Shown: positions 18,377-25,525 of the stretch, one piece after another | Position numbering within the stretch: the first letter of the stretch is position 1 | Layout of the letters: each line of letters begins with the position of its first letter | DNA from: Bin22 sp965207275 | GTDB taxonomy: Bacteria; Chloroflexota; Dehalococcoidia; Lucifugimonadales; UBA3495 | DNA length: 64,000 nucleotides | Assembly: GCA_965207275.1 (NCBI GenBank) | Contig: CBDBMH010000001.1 | Coordinates: 682,001 to 746,000 of the forward strand | Direction: 5' to 3' | The notes under the pieces: model-generated | Told to the model about the DNA's origin: nothing | Database searches by the model: none | The model's input: the letters and a program-made list of their open reading frames with translations, nothing else | Made by a program: the position numbers and the translations under genes

Positions 18377-19942
18377 ATGATGAACAAGGAACGCCTGGTG
18401 GTAATCGGTAATGGCATGGCCGGCGCCAGATTTGTTGAGGAAATGGTGGCCCGGGACGGCGCCGACTTGTACGACATTGTCGTTTTCGGCGAGGAACCCA
18501 ACGGCAATTACAACCGCATCCTGCTGTCCAGTGTCCTGGCTGGCTGCCACCGCCCGGAGGACACCTTTATCAACAGCCTTTCCTGGTACGAGGAACAGGG
18601 CATTAAGCTCTACTCCGGCGTCAGGGCCGGGTGGATTGACCGGATGGGTCAGTCGGTCTACGCCGCCGGGGGCATTTCGGAAGCCTACGACAAGCTGGTG
18701 ATCGCCACGGGCAGCACGCCATTCCTTCCACCCATCGACAACATGTATGACGAGGACGGCTTCATGCGGGGCGGCGTCTTCTCCTTCCGCACCCTGGAGG
18801 ACTGCCAGGCCATCATCGACCATGCGGCGTCGGCCCGCCGTGCGGTGGTGGTAGGTGGCGGCCTGCTGGGCCTGGAGGCGGCCCGTGGCCTGCTGGAGCG
18901 CGGCCTGGAGGTCCACATTGCTCACCTGGGCGACTACCTGATGAACAGCCAGCTGGACGCCCCGGCCAGCGCCATGCTGAAGCAGACCCTGGAAAACCTG
19001 GGCCTGAACATCCACGTGGACAAGCTGGCCGAGTCCATCACCCCGCCCTTCGCGCAAGCCCCCGTCGGCGGCCTGAAATTCAAGGACGGCGAGGAACTGG
19101 AATGCGACATGATCGTCGTCGCGGCCGGTGTCAGGCCCAACATAGACCTTGCCAGGCAGGCCGGCCTGCACGTGCAGCACGGCATAGTTATCCAGGATGA
19201 CCTGTCCTGCCGCAACGACCGCAACATCTACGCCATCGGCGAGTGCGCCCAGCACCGGGGCAAGCTGTTCGGGCTGGTGGCCCCCCTGTGGGAACAGGCG
19301 CGCATCCTGGCGGAGCAGCTGTCCGGCGAGAATCCCGAGGCGTCCTTCCGGGGTGTGAAAGTCTCCACCAAGCTCAAGGTCCTGGGAGTTGACCTGGCCG
19401 TCATGGGGGACAAGGACCCGCAGACCGATGACGACGAGCAGGTCCACTACAGCGAACCGGCCCGGGGCGTCTACAAGAAGCTCATTATTCGCAACGGCCG
19501 GCTGGCCGGGGCCGTCCTGCTGGGCGACGGATTGACCACTCCCAGCGTACTGCAGGCCTTCGACCGGGGCGAACTGTTGCCCGATAACCGGGCCAGCCTC
19601 CTTTTCCCCGGCGCCGCCGGCCCGGCGCGAATAGACATGGCCGACCTGCCCGATACCGCCCAGGTCTGCAACTGCAATGGCGTCACCAAGGGACGGATTA
19701 TCCAGGCCTGCCGGGAAGGCAACGCCACGCTGGAGAGCGCCTGCGCGGCGACCCGGGCCGGTACCGGCTGCGGCGCCTGCAAGCCCCAGGTCAAGGCCAT
19801 AGTCGCTTTTGAGGCCAACCGCGCCGCATCCCAGGCGGCCACCGCCATCAGCGTGATCGGCGGCAGGAAAGTAGAGTTCGCCACCATTGCGGACGAAGCG
19901 GCTACCCCGCCACCGGAAAGCGTGCCCGTGGCGGGCAATTAG
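18377..19942 (+). CDS. NAD(P)H-dependent FAD oxidoreductase with BFD-like [2Fe-2S] domain (NasB / NirB N-terminal type)
   Basis: About 521 residues. The first 400 form a two-dinucleotide-binding flavoprotein (VVIGNGMAGARFVEEM for FAD, VVVGGGLLGLEAARGLLERG for NAD(P)H, and NIYAIGECAQH). Residues 425-475 form a bacterioferritin-associated-ferredoxin-like domain with Cys431, Cys433, Cys465 and Cys468, which bind a [2Fe-2S] cluster. This is the architecture of the electron-transfer subunit NasB and of the front half of the nitrite reductase NirB, but without the siroheme domains, which are in the next gene. It likely passes electrons from NAD(P)H to NasC, NirA or both. GAGGA at 18366-18370 best fits a start at 18377; ATGs at 18371 and 18380 are alternatives. 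Confidence 0.88.
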   Translation: MMNKERLVVIGNGMAGARFVEEMVARDGADLYDIVVFGEEPNGNYNRILLSSVLAGCHRPEDTFINSLSWYEEQGIKLYSGVRAGWIDRMGQSVYAAGGISEAYDKLVIATGSTPFLPPIDNMYDEDGFMRGGVFSFRTLEDCQAIIDHAASARRAVVVGGGLLGLEAARGLLERGLEVHIAHLGDYLMNSQLDAPASAMLKQTLENLGLNIHVDKLAESITPPFAQAPVGGLKFKDGEELECDMIVVAAGVRPNIDLARQAGLHVQHGIVIQDDLSCRNDRNIYAIGECAQHRGKLFGLVAPLWEQARILAEQLSGENPEASFRGVKVSTKLKVLGVDLAVMGDKDPQTDDDEQVHYSEPARGVYKKLIIRNGRLAGAVLLGDGLTTPSVLQAFDRGELLPDNRASLLFPGAAGPARIDMADLPDTAQVCNCNGVTKGRIIQACREGNATLESACAATRAGTGCGACKPQVKAIVAFEANRAASQAATAISVIGGRKVEFATIADEAATPPPESVPVAGN

Positions 19943-20005
19943 GACTGCGGCAACGTCACGCACCCTCAGGAGGCGCCGCAACAGGGACCAACAAGGAGAA
20001 GCATC

Positions 20006-21529
20006 GTGAACAAGATTGAGGCCTGGAAGGAAGAAAAGAACGGTCTGGACGTGAGGGGAGACCTGCTCCGCTACGCCAGCGAGGGCTGGGAGACCATCTC
20101 TGAAGGGGACAGGGAACGTCTCAAGTGGCTTGGTGTTTTCTTCCGCAGGCAGACCCCGGGTAACTTCATGATGCGCCTTCGTATACCCAACGGCATCAGC
20201 TACTCGGACCAGTTTCGCGCCATCGCCGGCATCAGCAGCGATTTTGGAAAGGACTTCGCTGACCTTACCACCCGCCAGCAAATCCAGCTCCGGTGGTTTG
20301 CAATTGACCAGGTCCAGGAGATCTGGGACCGGTTGGAAGCGGTGGGCATCGTCTCTCTGCAAACGGGAATGGACAATATCCGGGGCATCGTGGGCTGCCC
20401 CGTGGCCGGGCTCACCCCCAACGAACTGTTCGATGCCTCCGGCGTGGTGCGGGAATACAACGACATTTTCGTGGGGAACCGGGAATTCACCAACCTGCCC
20501 CGCAAGTTCAACGTCACCATCACCGGCTGCCTGGACAACTGCACCCACGCAGTCACCCAGGATATTGCCCTGACCCCCGCCATCCGCGCCATCGCCGGCC
20601 GGGAGGTCAACGGCTTTAACGTGGCCGTGGGCGGTAAGCAGGGCTCCGGCGGCTTCCGTCCGGCCACGGACCTGGACGTATTCGTGCTGCCCCGGGACGC
20701 GGCGGAGCTTTGCCGCCAAATTACCCTGTTGTTCCGCGACCACGGGCCCCGGGAGGCCCGCAACAAGTGCCGCCTGGCCTTCCTGGTGGAAGAGTGGGGA
20801 GCGGACCGGTTCCGGGCTGAACTGGAGCTGCGGGCCGGCCACCCCTTGCTTACGGCGGGCGCTCCGGCAGCCAGCGAGACCAAGTGCGATCACATCGGCA
20901 TCCACCCCCAGAAGGAAGCCGGGCTGAACTACGTGGGCCTGGTGGTGCCCGTGGGACGGATTACCTCGGGCCAGATACTGGAGGTGGCCCGCCTGGCCGA
21001 CGCCTACGGCAACGGAGAAATCCGCCTGACCGCAGAACAGAACCTGATCATCCCCAACGTCCCCGACGAACTGCTGCCGGCGCTGGAGCGGGAGCCGTTG
21101 CTGGCGGAATTCCAGCCCTACCCGTCGCCGGTCATGCGGGGCCTGGTCAGCTGCACCGGCATTGATTACTGCCACTTCGCCCTGGTGGACACCAAGGGCC
21201 TGGCCCTGGAAACGTCGAAGTACCTGGAGGGGAAGGTGGACGGCGACCTGCCCGCCCTGTCCATCAACTGGTCCGGCTGTCCCAACGCCTGCGGCAACCA
21301 CACGGTGGCCGACATCGGGCTGCTGGGCAAGAAGGCCCGCATTGACGGCCAGGTGGTGGAGGCCGTGGACATTTTCCTTGGCGGCCAGGTGGCCGCCGCC
21401 GCCGGTGTCGTCACCGATGGCGAATCCGCCGCCAGGACCCTGGAAAACGTCCCCTGCGACGAGTTGCCCGGAACCCTGGCCAGGGTGCTGGAAAGTCTCA
21501 AGCCGGCGCCGGCCTCCCTGCCTGTCTAG
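20006..21529 (+). CDS. nirA: Ferredoxin-type nitrite reductase (siroheme, [4Fe-4S])
   Basis: 507 residues with the duplicated nitrite/sulfite reductase fold. The siroheme-[4Fe-4S] ligands are Cys383 and Cys389 (CTGIDYC) and Cys425 and Cys429 (CPNAC), in the C-x5-C...C-x3-C pattern. The first half carries the paired domain (RLRIPNGISYSDQFRAIAGI). It reduces nitrite to ammonium in six electrons. Sulfite reductase is the other family option, but the position between a nitrate reductase partner and a NarK transporter favours nitrite. The start is GTG at 20006 with AAGGAG nine bases upstream. Its electron donor may be the flavoprotein encoded 63 bases upstream rather than free ferredoxin. Confidence 0.9.
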   Translation: MNKIEAWKEEKNGLDVRGDLLRYASEGWETISEGDRERLKWLGVFFRRQTPGNFMMRLRIPNGISYSDQFRAIAGISSDFGKDFADLTTRQQIQLRWFAIDQVQEIWDRLEAVGIVSLQTGMDNIRGIVGCPVAGLTPNELFDASGVVREYNDIFVGNREFTNLPRKFNVTITGCLDNCTHAVTQDIALTPAIRAIAGREVNGFNVAVGGKQGSGGFRPATDLDVFVLPRDAAELCRQITLLFRDHGPREARNKCRLAFLVEEWGADRFRAELELRAGHPLLTAGAPAASETKCDHIGIHPQKEAGLNYVGLVVPVGRITSGQILEVARLADAYGNGEIRLTAEQNLIIPNVPDELLPALEREPLLAEFQPYPSPVMRGLVSCTGIDYCHFALVDTKGLALETSKYLEGKVDGDLPALSINWSGCPNACGNHTVADIGLLGKKARIDGQVVEAVDIFLGGQVAAAAGVVTDGESAARTLENVPCDELPGTLARVLESLKPAPASLPV

Positions 21530-21573
21530 CCCTGCCGCTTGGTAACCGATCAGTAAAAAGGAGGACCAGAGTC

Positions 21574-22941
21574 ATGGAAGTCAAAGATACCGAAGTTCTG
21601 TTACCACCGCCCTCGAACAAGGCCACTCGCATTCGTCTTTTCAGTCTTTCAAATCCCCACATGCGGACCTTCCACCTGACCTGGTTCGCCTTCTTCCTCG
21701 CCTTCTTTGGCTGGTTCGGCATTGCCCCCATGATGGCCCTGGTGCGCGACGACCTGGGCCTGACCAGGTCCCAGATCGGCAACACCATCATCGCTTCCGT
21801 GGCCATCACCATCCTGGCCCGCCTCCTCATCGGCTGGCTGTGCGACCGCATCGGCCCCCGCCTGGCCTACTCCGGCCTCCTGGTCCTGGGTTCCATGCCC
21901 GTCATGTGCATCGGCCTGGCCCAGAATTACGAGACCTTCCTGCTCTTCCGCCTGGCCATCGGCGTCATCGGCGCTTCCTTCGTCATCACCCAGTACCACA
22001 CCTCGGTCATGTTCGCCCCCAACGTGGTGGGCGCCGCCAACGCCACCACCGCCGGCTGGGGCAACATGGGCGGCGGCGTCACCCAGATCGTCATGCCCCT
22101 GGTCCTTACCCTGGTCCTCATGCTGGGCGTCAACGAGACCCTGGGCTGGCGGGTGGCTATGGCCGTCCCCGGCGTCGGCCTGCTCATCGTCGGCGTGGCC
22201 TACTACTTCCTCACCCAGGACTCCCCCGAGGGCAACTACCGGGACCTGCGGGCCGCCGGCAGAATGGCCCCCTCGCCCTCGGTCAGCGGTTCCTTCCTGG
22301 AGGCGGCCAAAGACTACCGGGTGTGGGCATTGTTCATCATCTACGGCGCCTGCTTCGGCGTGGAACTGACCATCAACAACGTGGCGGCCCTCTACTACTA
22401 CGACCGCTTCGACCTGAGCCTGGCCACCGCCGGCCTCATTGCCGGCCTCTTCGGCCTGATGAACATCTTCGCCCGCACCCTGGGCGGCTTTTTCGGCGAC
22501 AAGTTCGGCATCAGGTTCGGCCTGCGGGGTCGCGTCATGTTCATGGGCGCCGTCCTGCTCATCGAGGGCCTGGCCCTGGTCCTCTTCTCCCAGATGGCCA
22601 CCCTCTTCTTGGCCGTGGGCGCCATGATCATCTTCAGCCTCTTCGTCCAGATGTCCGAGGGCGCGACCTTCTCCGTGGTGCCCTTCATCAACCGCAAGGC
22701 CCTGGGCTCCGTGGCGGGCATCGTGGGCGCCGGCGGCAACGCCGGAGCGGTGGCGGCCGGCTTCCTCTTCCGCATGGAGTCCCTCACCTACGCCGACGCC
22801 CTCCTCCTCATCGGCATCGTGGTGGTGGCCGTCGCGCCCCTGGCCTTCCTGGTGCGCTTCTCGCCCCAGCGCGAGTCCGAGGAACGGACCCTCATGCAGG
22901 GCGCCCTGGCCCGCCGCCGGGCCTCCCTCTCCCCACCGTAG
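21574..22941 (+). CDS. narK: Nitrate/nitrite MFS transporter (NNP family)
   Basis: 455 residues with about twelve hydrophobic segments. The nitrate-porter signature GWGNMGGGVTQ is near the middle of the first half, with a matching region in the second half (GSVAGIVGAGGNAGAVAAGF). It imports nitrate or exchanges nitrate and nitrite across the cytoplasmic membrane for the reductases encoded just upstream (gap of 44 bases). AAAGGAGG precedes the ATG. Codons end in C to an extreme degree compared with nearby genes, and the gene ends directly against repeat DNA. Confidence 0.93.
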   Translation: MEVKDTEVLLPPPSNKATRIRLFSLSNPHMRTFHLTWFAFFLAFFGWFGIAPMMALVRDDLGLTRSQIGNTIIASVAITILARLLIGWLCDRIGPRLAYSGLLVLGSMPVMCIGLAQNYETFLLFRLAIGVIGASFVITQYHTSVMFAPNVVGAANATTAGWGNMGGGVTQIVMPLVLTLVLMLGVNETLGWRVAMAVPGVGLLIVGVAYYFLTQDSPEGNYRDLRAAGRMAPSPSVSGSFLEAAKDYRVWALFIIYGACFGVELTINNVAALYYYDRFDLSLATAGLIAGLFGLMNIFARTLGGFFGDKFGIRFGLRGRVMFMGAVLLIEGLALVLFSQMATLFLAVGAMIIFSLFVQMSEGATFSVVPFINRKALGSVAGIVGAGGNAGAVAAGFLFRMESLTYADALLLIGIVVVAVAPLAFLVRFSPQRESEERTLMQGALARRRASLSPP

Positions 22942-23309
22942 GGCCGCCCCCCCGCTCCCGCCCATCCCGAGCGGCCATCCGCCTCGGGCGGGTCGAAGGA
23001 CCCCAACCCCGTAGGGGCGGCCCTCGTGGCCGCCCACCCCCCCCCCAACCCCGCAGGGCAATCGCGCCTTGAATGCAGGCTGATACTTTGAACAGCGGTC
23101 ATGTCGCCCTGAGCTTGCCGAAGGGCCTAAGGGCCTTGTCCTCAGCCCAGTTTCGGGCCCGAAAGCACGTTTGTCGGTTGGTTTCTAGACTCTTCGTCCG
23201 CCGCGGCGGACTCAGAGTGACAGCTTATTAAGGCGCAATTACCCCCCCAATACCACCCCCCAAAAGTGCTATAATTCTTCTGCCATCTCCCAACTTGACA
23301 GGAAGGCCC
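22942..23309. repeat. intergenic dispersed repeats after narK
   Basis: Contains repeat family B (GGGCGGGTCGAAGGACC at about 22989, GTCGCCCTGAGCTTGCCGAAG at about 23103) and a copy of palindromic family A (GTAGGGGCGGCC then GGCCGCCC, 23012-23037). Near 23190 is a variant GAGTCTAGAAACC-type motif on the minus strand. A TATAAT hexamer at 23270-23275 lies 35 bases before the next gene. Confidence 0.6.
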
Positions 23310-23606
23310 ATGACCACCACCACCGACACCGACGACACCAACCCCCGCCTGGCCGCCCTGGAGGCCGACGTCCGCAACATCAACACCCAACTGGAGCGCA
23401 TGCACGCCGACCAGCAGGAATCCCGCCGGGAGCACGCCGCCGACATTCGCCAAGTCAACACCCGCCTCGACCAACTCAGCGCCCAGCTCAACGCTCGCCT
23501 CGACCAACTCAGCGCCCGCATCGACCGCCTCACCTACCTCATCATGGGCGGCATCATCACCATGCTGGTGGGCATAGCCCTCCTCTATTTCCGCATCGGC
23601 CCCTGA
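23310..23606 (+). CDS. Small coiled-coil protein with C-terminal membrane segment
   Basis: 98 residues. The first two thirds are a strongly charged heptad-type coiled coil with an internal direct repeat (TRLDQLSAQLNARLDQLSAR); the end is one hydrophobic segment (YLIMGGIITMLVGIALLYF). It is therefore probably a tail-anchored cytoplasmic coiled coil; function unknown. AGGAAGG lies a few bases before the ATG. It is flanked on both sides by repeat DNA and has no operon partner. Similar short proteins are often annotated only as hypothetical. Confidence 0.7.
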   Translation: MTTTTDTDDTNPRLAALEADVRNINTQLERMHADQQESRREHAADIRQVNTRLDQLSAQLNARLDQLSARIDRLTYLIMGGIITMLVGIALLYFRIGP

Positions 23607-24800
23607 CAACTCCAGATCCCCCACCCCCCCAACCCCGTAGGGGCGGTTCCCGAACCGCCCGCGCCCCCCCAACAATGTCATGCTGAGCTTGCCGAAGCAT
23701 CTAAACTCCCACCCACAAACCCCGCGGAATCCGCCTCAGGCGGACCTCTGGCGGGTCACCGGCCCCAAACCAACTCGTCGGCCAGACTCTAGATTCTTCG
23801 ACTCCGCTCAGAATGACAACAAGCTGCCGCTCAGAATGACAACAAGCGGCCAATGTCATGCTGCCCCCACCCCCTCAAATGTCATGCTGAGCCTGCCGAA
23901 GCATCTAAACTCCCACTCCCCTAACCCCGCCACAGGCCCCAAACCAAACCCGTCGGCCAGACACCAGATTCTTCGACTCCGCTCAGAATGACAACAAGCG
24001 GCCAATGTCATGCTGAGCCTGCCGAACCCGCCGCGGCGGGTAAACTCCCACTCCCCCAATCCCGCCACAGGCCCTAAACCAACTCGTCGGCCAGACACCA
24101 GATTCTTCGACTCCGCTCAGAATGACAGCAAGCTTCGCTCAGAATGACAGCAAGCTTCGCTCAGAATGACGGGAAGCTGCCGCTCAGCATGACAACAAGC
24201 GGCCAATGTCATGCTGCCCCCACCCCCCCAAATGTCATGCTGAGCCTGCCGAAGCATCTAAACTCCATCCCCCAAACCCCCGCCACAGGCCCCAAACCAA
24301 CTCGTCGGCCAGACACCAGATTCTTCGACTCCGCTCAGAATGGCGGGAAGCTGCCGCTCAGAATGACAACAAGCGGCCAATGTCATGCTGAGCCTGCCAG
24401 TCCTGTCATGCTGAGCTTGCCGAAGCATCTAAACTCCCACTCCCCCAACCCCGCCACAGGCCCCAAACCAAACCCGTCGGCCAGACACCAGATTCTTCGA
24501 CTCCGCTCAGAATGACAGCAAGCTGCCGCTCAGAATGACAACAAGCGGCCAATGTCGTGCTGAGCCTGCCAGCCCTGTCATGCTGAGCCTGCCGAAGCAT
24601 CTAAACTCCCACTCCCCCAACCCCGCCACAGGCCCCAAACCAACTCGTCGGCCAGACACCAGATTCTTCGACTTCGCTCAGAATGACAGCAAGCTTCGCT
24701 CAGAATGACATTCCCGTTCATCCTGAGCCCGCCGAAGGTCCGCCTTTGGCGGGTCGAAGGACCCCGCATCATCCCGAAACGGACCCCATCCCTAAACCCT
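23607..24800. repeat. Dense array of dispersed repeats (about six composite units)
   Basis: A composite unit recurs about every 125-230 bases, at about 23677, 23880, 24006, 24233, 24407 and 24578. Each holds: GTCATGCTGAGC(T/C)TGCC, then GAAGCATCTAAACTCCCAC, a CCCCCAACCCCGCCACAGGC spacer, CAAACC(AACT)CGTCGGCCAGACAC, CAGATTCTTCGACTCCGCTC and short tandem copies of GCTCAGAATGACA(A/G)CAAGC. One family A palindrome is at 23637-23660. Copies differ by point changes and by the number of GCTCAGAATGACA units, so the array grew by unequal exchange or repeated insertion. Open frames across it (both strands) are simply the repeat read as codons. Confidence 0.85.
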
Positions 24801-25032
24801 TTCTTAAACAAATCAAAAAACCCCGCAAAATACCCACCTTGACTTATCAGCCCCCGCCGGGTTTAATCTAATGCCGGAAACCCATGCCCGGCCGATACCG
24901 GTCCGGGCTACCTCCCATAGCGCAGGGATAGCGCAGGCAGTGTTGCTGGGTGGTGTCATCATGATCGGCCTTATCATTAATTCTCATCGCCTCGACCCCT
25001 CCGTCGTCCCCCGAAGCCCCCCGGGGGAATCA
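24801..25032. other. intergenic region, doubtful short frame
   Basis: A 64-codon frame beginning at 24871 has no ribosome site and its last ten codons lie in the AT-rich inverted repeat at 25033; it is not accepted as a gene. Nothing else is recognised. Confidence 0.35.
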
Positions 25033-25206
25033 ATTAACAATTGCGAATTAAGAATTAAGAATTAACAATTATCCCCGTCATTCCGGCGAATGCCGGAATC
25101 CAGGAAAAGCCAAAACCCCATACCCCCTGGATTCCGGGTCAAGCCCGGAATGACGACCGCACCCCCAACCCCAGTTCTTAATTCTTAATTCCTAATTCCA
25201 AATTAA
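25033..25206. repeat. Composite inverted-repeat element 1 (AT-rich ends, palindromic core)
   Basis: The ends are AT-rich imperfect inverted repeats: GAATTAAGAATTAAGAATT on the left (about 25045-25063) and TTCTTAATTCTTAATTCC on the right (about 25176-25193). Between them are two palindromic blocks: GTCATTCCGGCG...GCCGGAATCCAG (25077-25103) and CTGGATTCCGGG...CCCGGAATGAC (25127-25154), themselves mutually inverted. No coding capacity. Elements 2 (47185-47329) and 3 (55086-55263) share the core but have different ends. Confidence 0.65.
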
Positions 25207-25274
25207 CCCAGTAACACAGACGTAATACACCCCTGCGTAGATTATTCGTACCCCATATTTCGAGGAGGATTTTC

Positions 25275-25319
25275 ATGGTAAAAGGGGCCTTGCGGCCTTG
25301 CGCCAAAAATCGCTTCTGA
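25275..25319 (+). CDS. leader micro-ORF 1 (14 codons)
   Basis: ATG at 25275 follows a perfect GAGGAGG at the right distance and encodes MVKGALRPCAKNRF. Its TGA overlaps the ATG of the next micro-ORF (TGATG). The start context (AGGAGGATTTTCATGG) closely resembles that of the large gene at 25526 (AGGAGGATATCCATGG), so it may be a leader peptide or the decayed start of a duplicated gene. Confidence 0.4.
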   Translation: MVKGALRPCAKNRF

Positions 25320-25372
25320 TGCGGCCTTGCGGCCTTGCGGCCTTGCGGCCTTGCGCCAAAAATCGCTTCTGA
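25319..25372 (+). CDS. leader micro-ORF 2 with 8-bp repeat tract (17 codons)
   Basis: Begins on the TGATG overlap with micro-ORF 1 and ends the same way on micro-ORF 3. It encodes MRPCGLAALRPCAKNRF, ending in the same nine residues as micro-ORF 1. Four perfect tandem copies of GCGGCCTT (25321-25352) fill the first half. Eight is not a multiple of three, so gain or loss of a copy changes the frame. Confidence 0.35.
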   Translation: MRPCGLAALRPCAKNRF

Positions 25373-25485
25373 TGGGCCTTGCACCAAAAATGGCTTTTGA
25401 TGAAATAAAAGCGCGTTTGATGCAAAAATCGCTGGAAAGGTTAGGAGTATACAGCGAGGCTCGGTACCCGGCAAAACTCTTCTGA
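25372..25485 (+). CDS. leader micro-ORF 3 (37 codons)
   Basis: Starts on the TGATG overlap with micro-ORF 2 and encodes a 37-residue charged peptide (MGLAPKMAFDEIKARLMQKS and so on), helical in character. It ends 40 bases before the large secreted-protein gene, which has its own AGGAGG. No homologue is recognised. Confidence 0.35.
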   Translation: MGLAPKMAFDEIKARLMQKSLERLGVYSEARYPAKLF

Positions 25486-25525
25486 TTGTGGGAACAAAGG
25501 ACTCAATATTTATAGGAGGATATCC

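Noticed and set aside
17933..21301. Open frame of more than 1100 codons on the minus strand across the nitrate operon
   Set aside because: It is antisense to three clear genes, has no family motifs, and its composition (runs of G, A, V, Q) is what the complementary strand of GC-rich codons gives.
21649..23061. Open frame of 470 codons opposite narK
   Set aside because: Antisense shadow caused by the extreme C-ending codon use of narK; the product would be a low-complexity G/H/D/E string.
23607..24800. Possible CRISPR array
   Set aside because: Repeat units are long, composite and variable in spacing (about 125-230 bases), the 'spacers' are themselves repeated, and no cas gene is present.
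24871..25065. 64-codon open frame with a hydrophobic stretch
   Set aside because: No ribosome site, the end lies in an inverted repeat, and no family sequence.
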